From: Streptomyces sp. TRM68367
GTDB taxonomy: Bacteria > Actinomycetota > Actinomycetes > Streptomycetales > Streptomycetaceae
DNA: 42,921 nt
Assembly (NCBI RefSeq): GCF_014495685.1
Contig: NZ_JACTVI010000072.1
Coordinates: 1 to 42,921, forward strand
Direction: 5' to 3'
The notes beneath the pieces are model-generated. The model was given only the letters and a program-made list of their open reading frames with translations, searched no databases and was not told the DNA's origin. Below are positions 33,329 to 41,066 of this stretch, piece by piece. Both the position numbers and the translations under genes were made by a program. The first letter of the stretch is position 1. Every line of letters starts with the position of its first letter.

Positions 33329-34410
33329 CACTTCCCGCCGAACGGGCCCTGGCCCACGGCACATACGCGCACGACGAGCCGGGGCTGATGGCACTGAGCG
33401 TATGGACCGAGCGCCGCCCCGGCCAGGGCGAAGACGCCGAGCCACTCCTCATCCACCACCGGCCCACGGCAACAGGACTGCTCAGCGTCTTCGACGGGCT
33501 GGGGGGCTCCGGCTCCTCCACGGCCTGGCACGATCCCCTCGGCCGTGCGCGGTCCAGTGCCTGGGTCGCCTCAAGGCTGGCACGGCTGGGCACCGAATCA
33601 TGGTTCGCAGGCCTGTACACGCCCCACGAAGCAGCTGATCCGCGCACCTCCACGCTCACCGGGCACCTGCGGTGGCTGTTCGGCTCCTTCGAACCATCGG
33701 CCCGGCGCAGCAAGGTCGTGGGATCGATGCGCAGACAGCTGCCGACGACCCTGGCCGCGCTGCGTTACGCGGTGCGGGACGACGGCCTGGACTGCGAGGC
33801 ACTGTGGGCGGGTGACTCACGGGCGTACGTCCTCACCGCCGATGCGGGACTGCGGGCCGTCACCCGCGACCACACCGACGAGACGGACGCTCTCGCTCAA
33901 CTCGTCCAGGACCCTCAGATGACCAACGCGGTGTGCGCGGACCGGGCCTTCCATGTGCAAAGCCACGTCCGGGCGTTCACCGGCGGGCCATGCGTGCTGC
34001 TGTGCGCGACCGACGGGTTCTTCGGATACGTGCAGACTCCGGGTGACTTCGAGCACGTCCTGCTGTCCACCCTGGTCCGCGCCGATTCCGCGGCCGCCTG
34101 GGCCCGTTCGCTGGCCGCGACGGTCGCCTCATACACGGGCGATGACGCGTCACTGGCCCTGGTGGCCCTCGGATACCAGGGCTTCGAGCAGGTACGGCAG
34201 CACATGGCACCGCGCTTCGCCCAGCTCGACCACTGGGCGTCGGGCATGCCGGATCCGCGGGACGACGACGCCATGCGTCGCTGGCGCGCGGTGAGCTGGG
34301 ACCGTTACCGGCCGGAGTACGAGGCGTGGATGCCGCCCCTTCCCGGCGTGGCACCAGGAGCGAGTGGAACGGCGAGTGAGGCACCGCAGGCGGAGGGAGG
34401 CGGCAAGTGA
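33325..34410 (+). CDS. PP2C-type Ser/Thr protein phosphatase
   Basis: A 361-residue metal-dependent phosphatase, expected to reverse the phosphorylation made by the kinase encoded next. Motifs: RPGQGEDAEP for the first acidic site, GLLSVFDGLGGSGSS (Asp57-Gly58), LWAGDSRAYVL (residues 160-170), LLCATDGFFGYV (Asp230) and TGDDASLALVAL (Asp273-Asp274). The metal-binding acids are thus all present and the enzyme should be active. It has no membrane span. The first and last codons overlap the neighbouring genes by four bases, placing it firmly inside the operon. The C-terminal 60 residues after the domain are specific to this protein. Confidence 0.95.
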   Translation: MTLPAERALAHGTYAHDEPGLMALSVWTERRPGQGEDAEPLLIHHRPTATGLLSVFDGLGGSGSSTAWHDPLGRARSSAWVASRLARLGTESWFAGLYTPHEAADPRTSTLTGHLRWLFGSFEPSARRSKVVGSMRRQLPTTLAALRYAVRDDGLDCEALWAGDSRAYVLTADAGLRAVTRDHTDETDALAQLVQDPQMTNAVCADRAFHVQSHVRAFTGGPCVLLCATDGFFGYVQTPGDFEHVLLSTLVRADSAAAWARSLAATVASYTGDDASLALVALGYQGFEQVRQHMAPRFAQLDHWASGMPDPRDDDAMRRWRAVSWDRYRPEYEAWMPPLPGVAPGASGTASEAPQAEGGGK

Positions 34411-35636
34411 AGCAGGGCGAGGTCGTGGGCGGCTACCGCGTCATCACGCAGCCGACCAACGCGGGTGGCGGGAAATGTATGTGGGCGTTCGCCGAGAAGG
34501 ACGGCGAGGAGTACTTCATCAAGCAGTTCCTCGCGCCCAAGCGCCCGCGTCCCGACGGGGGCGGTAGCGAGCGCAGCCGACAGGCGCGCCTGCGGCTGTG
34601 CCAGGAGTTCGAAGACCGGCACCGTTCGATCATGGACCGCCTCAGGCCGGACATGCACGGTGGCGGTCATCTGGTGCTGGCCACGGACTTCTTCGCACAC
34701 GGCACCACGTACTACAAGGTGACGGCTCGCATCGACACCTCAACCCTGGAGAAGCCTCAGCTCCTCGAACCCCGGCACAAGGCCGTCCTGCTCAAGACCC
34801 TTGCGGTGAGCGTGAACCTGCTGCACGGCATCGATGTCGTACACGGCGACCTCAAGCCGGCCAACGTCCTGGTTCAGCGGTTCGGCGGCAACGCCTTCCA
34901 CATCGCCAAACTGATCGACTTCGACGACTCCTACCTCTCGGGCAGCCCGCCGGGCCGCGAGGACATTGCCGGCGACTCGCTCTACGGTGCTCCCGAGTGG
35001 CGCAGGTATGTGCAGGGCGACGAGTCCGTGCAGCCACGGCAATTGACTACCGCCGTCGACATCTTCGCTCTCGGGCTGATGACTCACTACTATGTCGCCG
35101 GCTCCCTGCCGCACCACGACGATCGCTTCGGCTCACCCGCCGATGCCGTCAACGCACGTTCCGAACTGCGGTTGGATCCCCGGCTGACGGAACCGATGCG
35201 GAACCTGCTGCGCAAGATGCTCTCCCGCGTGCCCTCCAACCGGCCCCGCGCCTCTCACGTCGTCTCTGCCCTGAAGGACCCGAGCGTGTGCGCACTCCAG
35301 CACCGCCGACCCGGTACCAAAGCCGGAACCACCCCCGCGGAACGTCCCGCCGCCAGTGGCACGGAAGGCTCCGACGGCTCAGGTCGCACCAGCCGCCTGC
35401 GCACCAACATCGCGGGAACGTCCTCCCGTCCTCGTACGACCGGCAGCGCGGCCTCAGGCCGGTCGGCGGCCAAACCGGAGGGCGCCGGCACCGGCGAGAC
35501 GAGTGCCGCTACCAGTAGCGGACCGCGGGTGTCCCGCGTCCGGATCAATCTCGGGACCCGGCGGCACGCCGTTCCCCGCACGGAGACCAAGGACAACCCG
35601 CCCCCGGCAACCGATGAGGAGAGGAAAACCCCATGA
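34407..35636 (+). CDS. Hanks-type Ser/Thr protein kinase (TerY-P-like)
   Basis: A 409-residue protein kinase. The glycine-rich loop is PTNAGGGKCMWAFA, the ATP lysine Lys39 in EYFIKQF, the catalytic loop VVHGDLKPANVLV (Asp148, Asn153; HGD in place of HRD), the metal motif IDFDDSYLSG (DFD in place of DFG) and the activation-segment anchor YGAPEWRRY. All residues needed for phosphotransfer are there. The DFDDSY sequence and the large insert after Lys39 match my recollection of kinases of the TerY-P triad. After residue 300 the chain is Ser/Thr/Gly-rich and disordered, a likely autophosphorylation or docking tail. It overlaps the PP2C gene and the vWA gene by four bases each. Confidence 0.95.
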   Translation: MKQGEVVGGYRVITQPTNAGGGKCMWAFAEKDGEEYFIKQFLAPKRPRPDGGGSERSRQARLRLCQEFEDRHRSIMDRLRPDMHGGGHLVLATDFFAHGTTYYKVTARIDTSTLEKPQLLEPRHKAVLLKTLAVSVNLLHGIDVVHGDLKPANVLVQRFGGNAFHIAKLIDFDDSYLSGSPPGREDIAGDSLYGAPEWRRYVQGDESVQPRQLTTAVDIFALGLMTHYYVAGSLPHHDDRFGSPADAVNARSELRLDPRLTEPMRNLLRKMLSRVPSNRPRASHVVSALKDPSVCALQHRRPGTKAGTTPAERPAASGTEGSDGSGRTSRLRTNIAGTSSRPRTTGSAASGRSAAKPEGAGTGETSAATSSGPRVSRVRINLGTRRHAVPRTETKDNPPPATDEERKTP

Positions 35637-36340
35637 GCTCGTCCGTCTCCCCCTACCAGGGAAACCTCCAGTACGCCGTCGACATCGTGCTGTGCGTCGA
35701 TGCGACCGGCAGCATGAACCCCGTACTGGGCTCGGTCAAGGAAAGCGCCCTCACCTTCCAGCAGCGGCTTGAAGCCGTCATGCACGACAAGGGGAAGGCG
35801 ATCAGCCAGCTCCGCGTCCGTACCATCGCCTTCCGCGACTTCGGAGACAACGAGGACGACGCTATCGAGCAGACCGGATTCCTCACCCTGCCGGATCAGG
35901 CCGAGGAGTTCCGCGCCTTCCTCGACGGTATCCAGGCCCGTGGCGGCGGTGACCGGCCCGAGTCCGGTCTCGAAGCTCTCGCCCTGGCTGTCAACTCCCC
36001 TTGGGAGACCGGACTCGACCGACGCCGCCACGTGATCGTCGTGTTCACCGACGCCCCCGCCCACCCGCTCGGCGGACCGCACTCCGCTCTCCAGCGGTAC
36101 CCCGCCATCGTCCCCCGCAGCGCTGACGAACTGTACGAGCGGTGGGGTTACTCCGGTAGCCAGGAGGCCGTCATGGAGCAGTCCGCCAAGCGGCTGGTGC
36201 TCTTCGCCCCGGACGAGGAGCCCTGGAACGAGATGCAGGAGGACTGGGACATGACACTCCACTTCCCCTCAAAGGCCGGCCACGGTCTGGAGGAGTTCGA
36301 GATGGACGAGATCATCGACACGATCGCGAACAGTCTCTGA
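35633..36340 (+). CDS. von Willebrand factor A domain protein (TerY-like)
   Basis: A 235-residue single-domain vWA protein. The MIDAS motif is VDIVLCVDATGSMNPV (Asp23-Ala-Thr-Gly-Ser27), with the conserved Asp in VIVVFTDAPAHPLG (Asp140) and the linking segment ARGGGDRPESGLEALALAV. Such bacterial vWA proteins bind partner proteins through a metal ion. In TerY-P triads the vWA protein is linked to a PP2C phosphatase and a kinase, exactly the set seen here, and is thought to be the protein whose state is switched by phosphorylation. ATG 35633 overlaps the kinase stop codon (ATGA). No signal peptide; cytoplasmic. Confidence 0.95.
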   Translation: MSSSVSPYQGNLQYAVDIVLCVDATGSMNPVLGSVKESALTFQQRLEAVMHDKGKAISQLRVRTIAFRDFGDNEDDAIEQTGFLTLPDQAEEFRAFLDGIQARGGGDRPESGLEALALAVNSPWETGLDRRRHVIVVFTDAPAHPLGGPHSALQRYPAIVPRSADELYERWGYSGSQEAVMEQSAKRLVLFAPDEEPWNEMQEDWDMTLHFPSKAGHGLEEFEMDEIIDTIANSL

Positions 36341-36342
36341 CC

Positions 36343-36927
36343 ATGCCGACTCCGGGAGAATCAGCGCACCGCGAGGGCGAGGCCGGCGCAGCTCCGCTCA
36401 CGGTGTGTGCACCGGCCGTCGAGGGATCCGCCGCCCACCGCGAAGCGCGGATTCTGTGCTCCGACGCCATCCTCTGCCGGCAGGGCGACAAGCTGACGAT
36501 CGGCTGGAACGATGGCTCAGTCCTCAGCATGCCCGTCTCCTCGTGCCAGAACATCAGGGCCGATCACACGCCCGACGGCGCCCAGATCGTCGTACGGTTC
36601 ACTCCGCCGCAGTCGAGGGCCGCCCTCGCCGACGGCACGTCACTGGTCATCGTCCGCCTGCACACGGACCGCGACGGCTCCTTCCAGGCCCACGAGTTCA
36701 CCGAGATCCTCCGCCGGGAGCTCGGGCTACCCAGGGAACCGAAACAGCCGCAACGTCCCGAGCTGGAGGGCCGATCCGCAGACCCCGCCCCGCCGTCCCC
36801 ACCGCCCCCTCGGCTGCGGCTCATCCCCGGATCAGACCCCGACTGGCTCATCTCCCGCCCCGCTGAAGAGACGCAGGCTCTCTACGACACCGTCCTGCGA
36901 CAGCCGGCCGGGAGCCGACACAGCTGA
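36343..36927 (+). CDS. Small protein with possible PH-like beta domain
   Basis: A 194-residue protein I do not recognise. Residues 35-125 are beta-rich: ARILCSDAILCRQGDKLTIG, DGSVLSMPVSSCQNIRADHT, then AQIVVRFTPPQSRAAL, ending with a helix HEFTEILRRELGL. This is the strand order and final helix of bacterial PH-like domains, which bind lipid or protein. A Pro-rich linker and a short conserved-looking end (DPDWLISRPAEETQALYDTV) follow. It begins three bases after the vWA stop codon and so belongs to the same operon. A role in recruiting the switch proteins to a membrane or a partner is a guess. Confidence 0.8.
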   Translation: MPTPGESAHREGEAGAAPLTVCAPAVEGSAAHREARILCSDAILCRQGDKLTIGWNDGSVLSMPVSSCQNIRADHTPDGAQIVVRFTPPQSRAALADGTSLVIVRLHTDRDGSFQAHEFTEILRRELGLPREPKQPQRPELEGRSADPAPPSPPPPRLRLIPGSDPDWLISRPAEETQALYDTVLRQPAGSRHS

Positions 36928-36980
36928 GTCGCACGGACCAGAACCGAAACGGACGCGGACAGGGCAGGACTGAGAAGAAC

Positions 36981-38081
36981 ATGGCGGCGAATCCCACATG
37001 GCAGTGCGAGGCCTGTGGAACGCACAACTCGCGATCCAGGCGGACCTGCCTGATCTGCGACGAGGCCAAACCCGTCCGTCGCAATGCACCCCGGCAGACC
37101 ACCGCACCCACCAGGGGATGGGACTGCGACAAGTGCGGCACTCACAACGCCCAGGACAGCCTCACCTGCGTGGTCTGCGACGCGTCCTGGAAAGCATCGA
37201 CACGCCGCGGGGCGGGCCGGACGAGTGGTCCGCCGCCGTCGCAGTCGCGATCCGGCTCGTCCAAGGCGGGTGGAGAGAGGCGGCCAGGGGGCTCGTCGTC
37301 CGGTTCGTCCAGTGCAGGGGGCGCCACGGGGCCGAAGCGCTCCGCGTCCGCGACCGACGCCGGGCCCTCACGTTCCACCACTACGTCTTCGTCTTCCCGC
37401 CCGGTCGGCGGGAAGAGACCGGGCTCCGGCACTGCCCGCCCGGAGAGCACGCCATCGCGCACGAAGACCGGCCCGTCCTCCTCCGCACGGAAGGAAACGG
37501 CCGCTGAGCCGCCATCGCTGTTCTTCCCTCCGCCGACGGCCCCGGAGCCGACACCCAAGGAGACAGCCACCCCTCCTTCGCCGTACGCCGTACCCCGCCC
37601 CCGGACGACACCGGCACGCACTCCTACCGCCAGGCGACAGGGGCGCGGCTGGCTCAGGGGCTGTCTGATCGCGGCCGTCGTCCTGTTCCTCGGGCCCAGG
37701 CTCGTCACCAGCTGCGTGTCCGCGCTCGACTCCGCCCTCGACGGCATCCCGACGCCCACGGGCACCCCGTCAGGGTCGCCGTGCCCCGCCCGCATCGCGA
37801 AGAAGCTGCCGGGCCGTGAGGCGGCGCTGATCGAGGCCTACCGTACGAGCAACAAGCAGATCACCCTGTGCCGCACGGAGGACGGCCAGCTGTACTACTA
37901 CGGAGAGTTCATCGGTCGCCCCAGTACAGGCCTCGCCATGAAGGCCGAGGAGACGAACGACGGCTACGTCGCGCGGAACGACCCCTACCGCTACACCATC
38001 AGCGGAGACGAGGTCATCATCACCCGGTATGGCAGCAGGATCGGCCGGGAACAACTCATACCCGAGCCCTCACCGAGCTGA
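36981..38081 (+). CDS. Membrane protein with two RanBP2-type zinc ribbons
   Basis: A 366-residue protein. Two zinc ribbons lie at the N-terminus: WQCEACGTHNSRSRRTCLIC (Cys9, 12, 23, 26) and WDCDKCGTHNAQDSLTCVVC (Cys49, 52, 63, 66), each W-x-C-x2-C-x10-C-x2-C. A long Ser/Thr/Pro/Gly linker (residues 75-220) leads to one membrane span, CLIAAVVLFLGPRLVTSCVS (about 228-247), and a roughly 110-residue C-terminal domain (CPARIAKKLPGREAALIEAY; GDEVIITRYGSRIGREQLIP). The basic residues before the span predict the zinc ribbons inside and the last domain outside. It could be the cell-surface sensor or the membrane target of the system. It lies 53 bases after the PH-like gene; GAGAAG precedes ATG 36981. 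Confidence 0.9.
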   Translation: MAANPTWQCEACGTHNSRSRRTCLICDEAKPVRRNAPRQTTAPTRGWDCDKCGTHNAQDSLTCVVCDASWKASTRRGAGRTSGPPPSQSRSGSSKAGGERRPGGSSSGSSSAGGATGPKRSASATDAGPSRSTTTSSSSRPVGGKRPGSGTARPESTPSRTKTGPSSSARKETAAEPPSLFFPPPTAPEPTPKETATPPSPYAVPRPRTTPARTPTARRQGRGWLRGCLIAAVVLFLGPRLVTSCVSALDSALDGIPTPTGTPSGSPCPARIAKKLPGREAALIEAYRTSNKQITLCRTEDGQLYYYGEFIGRPSTGLAMKAEETNDGYVARNDPYRYTISGDEVIITRYGSRIGREQLIPEPSPS

Positions 38082-38545
38082 CTCCCCACATCTCAGAGCC
38101 GCTCGACCTCGGCTGCCGCACCGGCCAAGCGTTCGGTCGTTGCAGTGATGTCAGGCGACACGCTGCCGTCTACGGGGAGCGCCGTGGCGTATGGCGCGGC
38201 GAGCGCCGAGCAGCCCGCTCAACGCGGGCGCCCCGGTGAACCCGGCGCCGCTGCCGCCCGACCTCGTCCAGTCGTCGCTGATCTCTTCGACATGCCCACC
38301 CGGGGCAGCTTCCTTCAACGCGCAGTGCGCGCGAGATCACCTGGAAGCGGGTGCGTCGGCGGGAGTATCTCAGTGAACAGGCACGCGGCTGTTGCCGTCG
38401 GCCCCGGCGGTGTCCGTACTCATCAGGGGTGCTGGTGGCGGCTTCGGGCAGGGTGGATCGCGGGTCCGGCTGTCCATGCCCGGCGGAGCGATCTACGGTT
38501 GGCATGCCCGCCCAAGCAGATGGCGGGAAGACGGAAGGGGGCTTG
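38082..38545. other. Spacer before the NB-ARC gene
   Basis: The gap holds no recognised gene. One plus-strand frame, ATG 38191 to TGA 38376 (61 codons; NAGAPVNPAPLPPDLVQSSL), has strong G/C third positions for its first 35 codons but no convincing ribosome site; I leave it uncalled. No hairpin strong enough for a terminator was seen, so the NB-ARC gene could be read from the upstream operon or from its own promoter. Confidence 0.35.
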
Positions 38546-41056
38546 GTGGAAGGCGAGTTGACCGCGCTCGCGGCGTCCGTTGCGACGACTGTGGTCGGGC
38601 TGTTCGTTTCGGATGTCTGGGTGCAGGCGAAGGAGCGGCTGGCACGGTTCTTCAACCGAAGGGGCGCCGGTGAGGACGCCGTGGACGAGCTCGAGGCGGA
38701 CCGGGAGCGGTTGTTGGCGGCGCGGGCCGCCGGGAACGACGCCGGTGTGGCGGCAGCGGAGACTGCGGCGCGTGGGCGCCTGCTCGATGCCCTGATGAGG
38801 GATCCGGGCATGGCGGAGGAGCTGCGGCTGCTGCTCGCCGACCTGGAACCCGGGACGACGTACAACATCACAACGGGCGGCGTGAACAACGGTCCGTCGT
38901 TCCAGGTGGGGCATGTCCATGGAGGTGTCAACTTCACTGTCCCGTCGGCGTATCCGACCGGCGCGACGGTCAAGCCGGACCAGGTTCCCGCACCACCTGT
39001 CCGCTACAGTAACCGTGTGGCCGAACTCGCCCGTCTGAACTCGGTGTTCATGTCGACGGCGGGGCACTGTGAGGGGGAGGAACCCGATGTCGCGATGTTG
39101 TGGGGGGTTTCAGGGGTCGGCAAGAGGGCGTTGGCCTGTAAGTGGGCGGCCGGGGCGAAGGCACTCTTCCCGGGCGGACAGCTGTACGTGGACCTCGGGG
39201 GATTGCGCGGCCGGTCGGTCATCGGTATCTCGCCCGGCACGGATGTGTCCGAGGGCCTGGCCAGTTGTCTGAGGGGGCTGGGCGTCGCCGACGTGTGCAT
39301 TCCTGACTCGGTCGCGGAGCGGAGCGCTCTGTTGCGCTCGCGGTCCGCGGGGCGGCGGGTGCTGGTCGTCCTCGATGGAGTGACGCAGGCCGCGCAGGTT
39401 CGGCCGTTCCTTCCCAAGGGGCCGGGCTCCGGGGTGCTCGTCATCAGCCCTCTCGATCTGGGTGAACTGGTCGCGGACGGGGCCCGTCCGATCCCGGTCA
39501 AGCCGCTGGACATGGCCGGTGGGCTGGAGCTGCTCGCGGACCGCTGCGGCGCGCAGGCCGTGGAGCGGGAGCGGGCGGCGGCTGAGCGGCTCGTGCAGCT
39601 GTGTGGTGGTCTGCCGGTGGCCCTGCAGATCGTGGTCGCGCGCCTGCTCGGTGGCGAAGGGCTGGACATGGCGTCGTTGGCCGTGGAACTGGAGGACGAG
39701 GCAGGACGGCTCGCGGAGCTGTCCCTGCCGGCGTTGGTGCCGGGTGAGGAGTATTCCGTGTCGACTGCCCTTGGACCCTCCTACCGGCTCCTGCCGCCGG
39801 ATGCCGCCCGGCTCTACCGTCGGCTCGGCTGGGCACCGTACGGCCTGTTCGACGCAGGGGTGGCGGCGGTAGCCGGGTCCTTCGACATCCGGACCGTCAA
39901 GCGGCTGCTGCGTACGCTGGTCGGGGCGGGCCTGGTGGAGAAGACAGGGGACGACCGTTATCGCATGCACGACCTGATCCGTCTGCACGCACGTGCGTGT
40001 GCGGCTCAGGAGGAGCCGGCGGGTGAGGAGAAGGCCGTCGTCGAGCGGGTGGTCACGCACTATGTCGCCCTCGTCGCGCTCGCCGACCGGGCGATCCGCG
40101 AGGATCGGCTGCGCTGTGCCGATCTGTCGTCCTTGCTGAGTGGCGCTGATGATCCCTTCTCCGCCGTCGGCGGTCCGGCCCCCCTTCCCTGGCTGGACGC
40201 CGAACACCCTGCCATCCTGGCCGTCCTGCGCGCGGCGGCCGGGCACGGGTTGCACGTCCGGACGTACCAGTTGTCCGAGGCGTTCACCGTTCTGTTTCTG
40301 CACCGCCGCTATCTGGCCGCGTGGAAGGAGTCCCTCCAACTGGGCATCGATGCGGCCGTCGCCGCGGCGGCATCGGCGGAAACGGCCGGTGCGGTAGCCG
40401 AGGCCACGGCGGTCGAGGCGCGGCTGCTCAGCCTGCGGTCCCGTCCGCTGCTGGACCTCGACGAGAACGATCTGGCGCTGCAGCACCTGGAGACAGCCGT
40501 CGCTCGTGCCGACACGACCGGTGACCTCAGACTTCAGGCGTCGGTCCAGGAGTTCTTCGGACGGTACCTGGACCGCGTCGACCCGCGCAGTGCCGTGGAT
40601 GCGTACAGGCGTTCCTTGGACCTCAACACGCGTTCCGGGGAGGCGCGCGGCGCGGCCATCGCGTCCTACTTTCTCGGCTGCGCTCAGGATGCCCTGGAGG
40701 ATCACGCCGTAGCCCTGACGACCCTGCGCGAGGCGCGCCGCGACTTGCTCGCTCTCGGCAAACCCGATCTGCGGATGGCGGCCAGGACCATGGCCGCCAT
40801 CGGCGTCGTCCACGGCCAACTGGGGGAGGTGGAGGAGGCGCTGCGCGTGCTGGGCAAGGCGGCGGACGACCTGCATGCGGTCAACGGGCTGCACTACGAG
40901 GCGCAGGCGCTGGTGGACAGGGCCGACATCGCGGAAGCGGCCGGCGACCGGTCGGACCTGGTACGTGACTGTCTCACGCGTGCCCACGCGATCTACGAGC
41001 ATGAGGGCAGCCCTCTGGCGGATGAACTGCGGCGGCGGCTCGACGGCATGGGGTGA
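38546..41056 (+). CDS. NB-ARC/TPR protein with altered nucleotide-binding motifs
   Basis: An 836-residue protein of the AP-ATPase (NB-ARC) class of STAND NTPases. Residues 1-100 are an effector-like helical module (ELTALAASVATTVVGLFVSD), 105-131 a beta stretch (YNITTGGVNNGPSFQVGH). The NB-ARC domain follows: Walker A GVSGVGKRALACKWA (Arg where Thr/Ser is expected), Walker B RRVLVVLDGVTQ, the sensor strand GSGVLVISPLDL lacking the usual TSR Arg, and CGGLPVALQIVVARLL (GLPxAL). A winged-helix region (KRLLRTLVGAGLVEKTGDDR; MHDLIRLHA) and TPR-like repeats (about 570-836) end the chain. GTG 38546 with AAGGGGG upstream gives the family-like N-terminus; ATG 38504 is the alternative. It is probably a sensor/effector of a conflict system with impaired hydrolysis. 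Confidence 0.9.
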   Translation: MEGELTALAASVATTVVGLFVSDVWVQAKERLARFFNRRGAGEDAVDELEADRERLLAARAAGNDAGVAAAETAARGRLLDALMRDPGMAEELRLLLADLEPGTTYNITTGGVNNGPSFQVGHVHGGVNFTVPSAYPTGATVKPDQVPAPPVRYSNRVAELARLNSVFMSTAGHCEGEEPDVAMLWGVSGVGKRALACKWAAGAKALFPGGQLYVDLGGLRGRSVIGISPGTDVSEGLASCLRGLGVADVCIPDSVAERSALLRSRSAGRRVLVVLDGVTQAAQVRPFLPKGPGSGVLVISPLDLGELVADGARPIPVKPLDMAGGLELLADRCGAQAVERERAAAERLVQLCGGLPVALQIVVARLLGGEGLDMASLAVELEDEAGRLAELSLPALVPGEEYSVSTALGPSYRLLPPDAARLYRRLGWAPYGLFDAGVAAVAGSFDIRTVKRLLRTLVGAGLVEKTGDDRYRMHDLIRLHARACAAQEEPAGEEKAVVERVVTHYVALVALADRAIREDRLRCADLSSLLSGADDPFSAVGGPAPLPWLDAEHPAILAVLRAAAGHGLHVRTYQLSEAFTVLFLHRRYLAAWKESLQLGIDAAVAAAASAETAGAVAEATAVEARLLSLRSRPLLDLDENDLALQHLETAVARADTTGDLRLQASVQEFFGRYLDRVDPRSAVDAYRRSLDLNTRSGEARGAAIASYFLGCAQDALEDHAVALTTLREARRDLLALGKPDLRMAARTMAAIGVVHGQLGEVEEALRVLGKAADDLHAVNGLHYEAQALVDRADIAEAAGDRSDLVRDCLTRAHAIYEHEGSPLADELRRRLDGMG

Positions 41057-41066
41057 GGAGGCGTCC

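Noticed and set aside
39110..41002. Open 630-codon minus-strand frame
   Set aside because: Antisense to the NB-ARC/TPR gene, which has recognisable motifs and better codon bias; composition is typical of a shadow frame.
29324..41056. Classical tellurite resistance (ter) operon
   Set aside because: TerY-like vWA, kinase and phosphatase are present, but no TerB, TerC, TerD or TerZ-type protein was found in the window.
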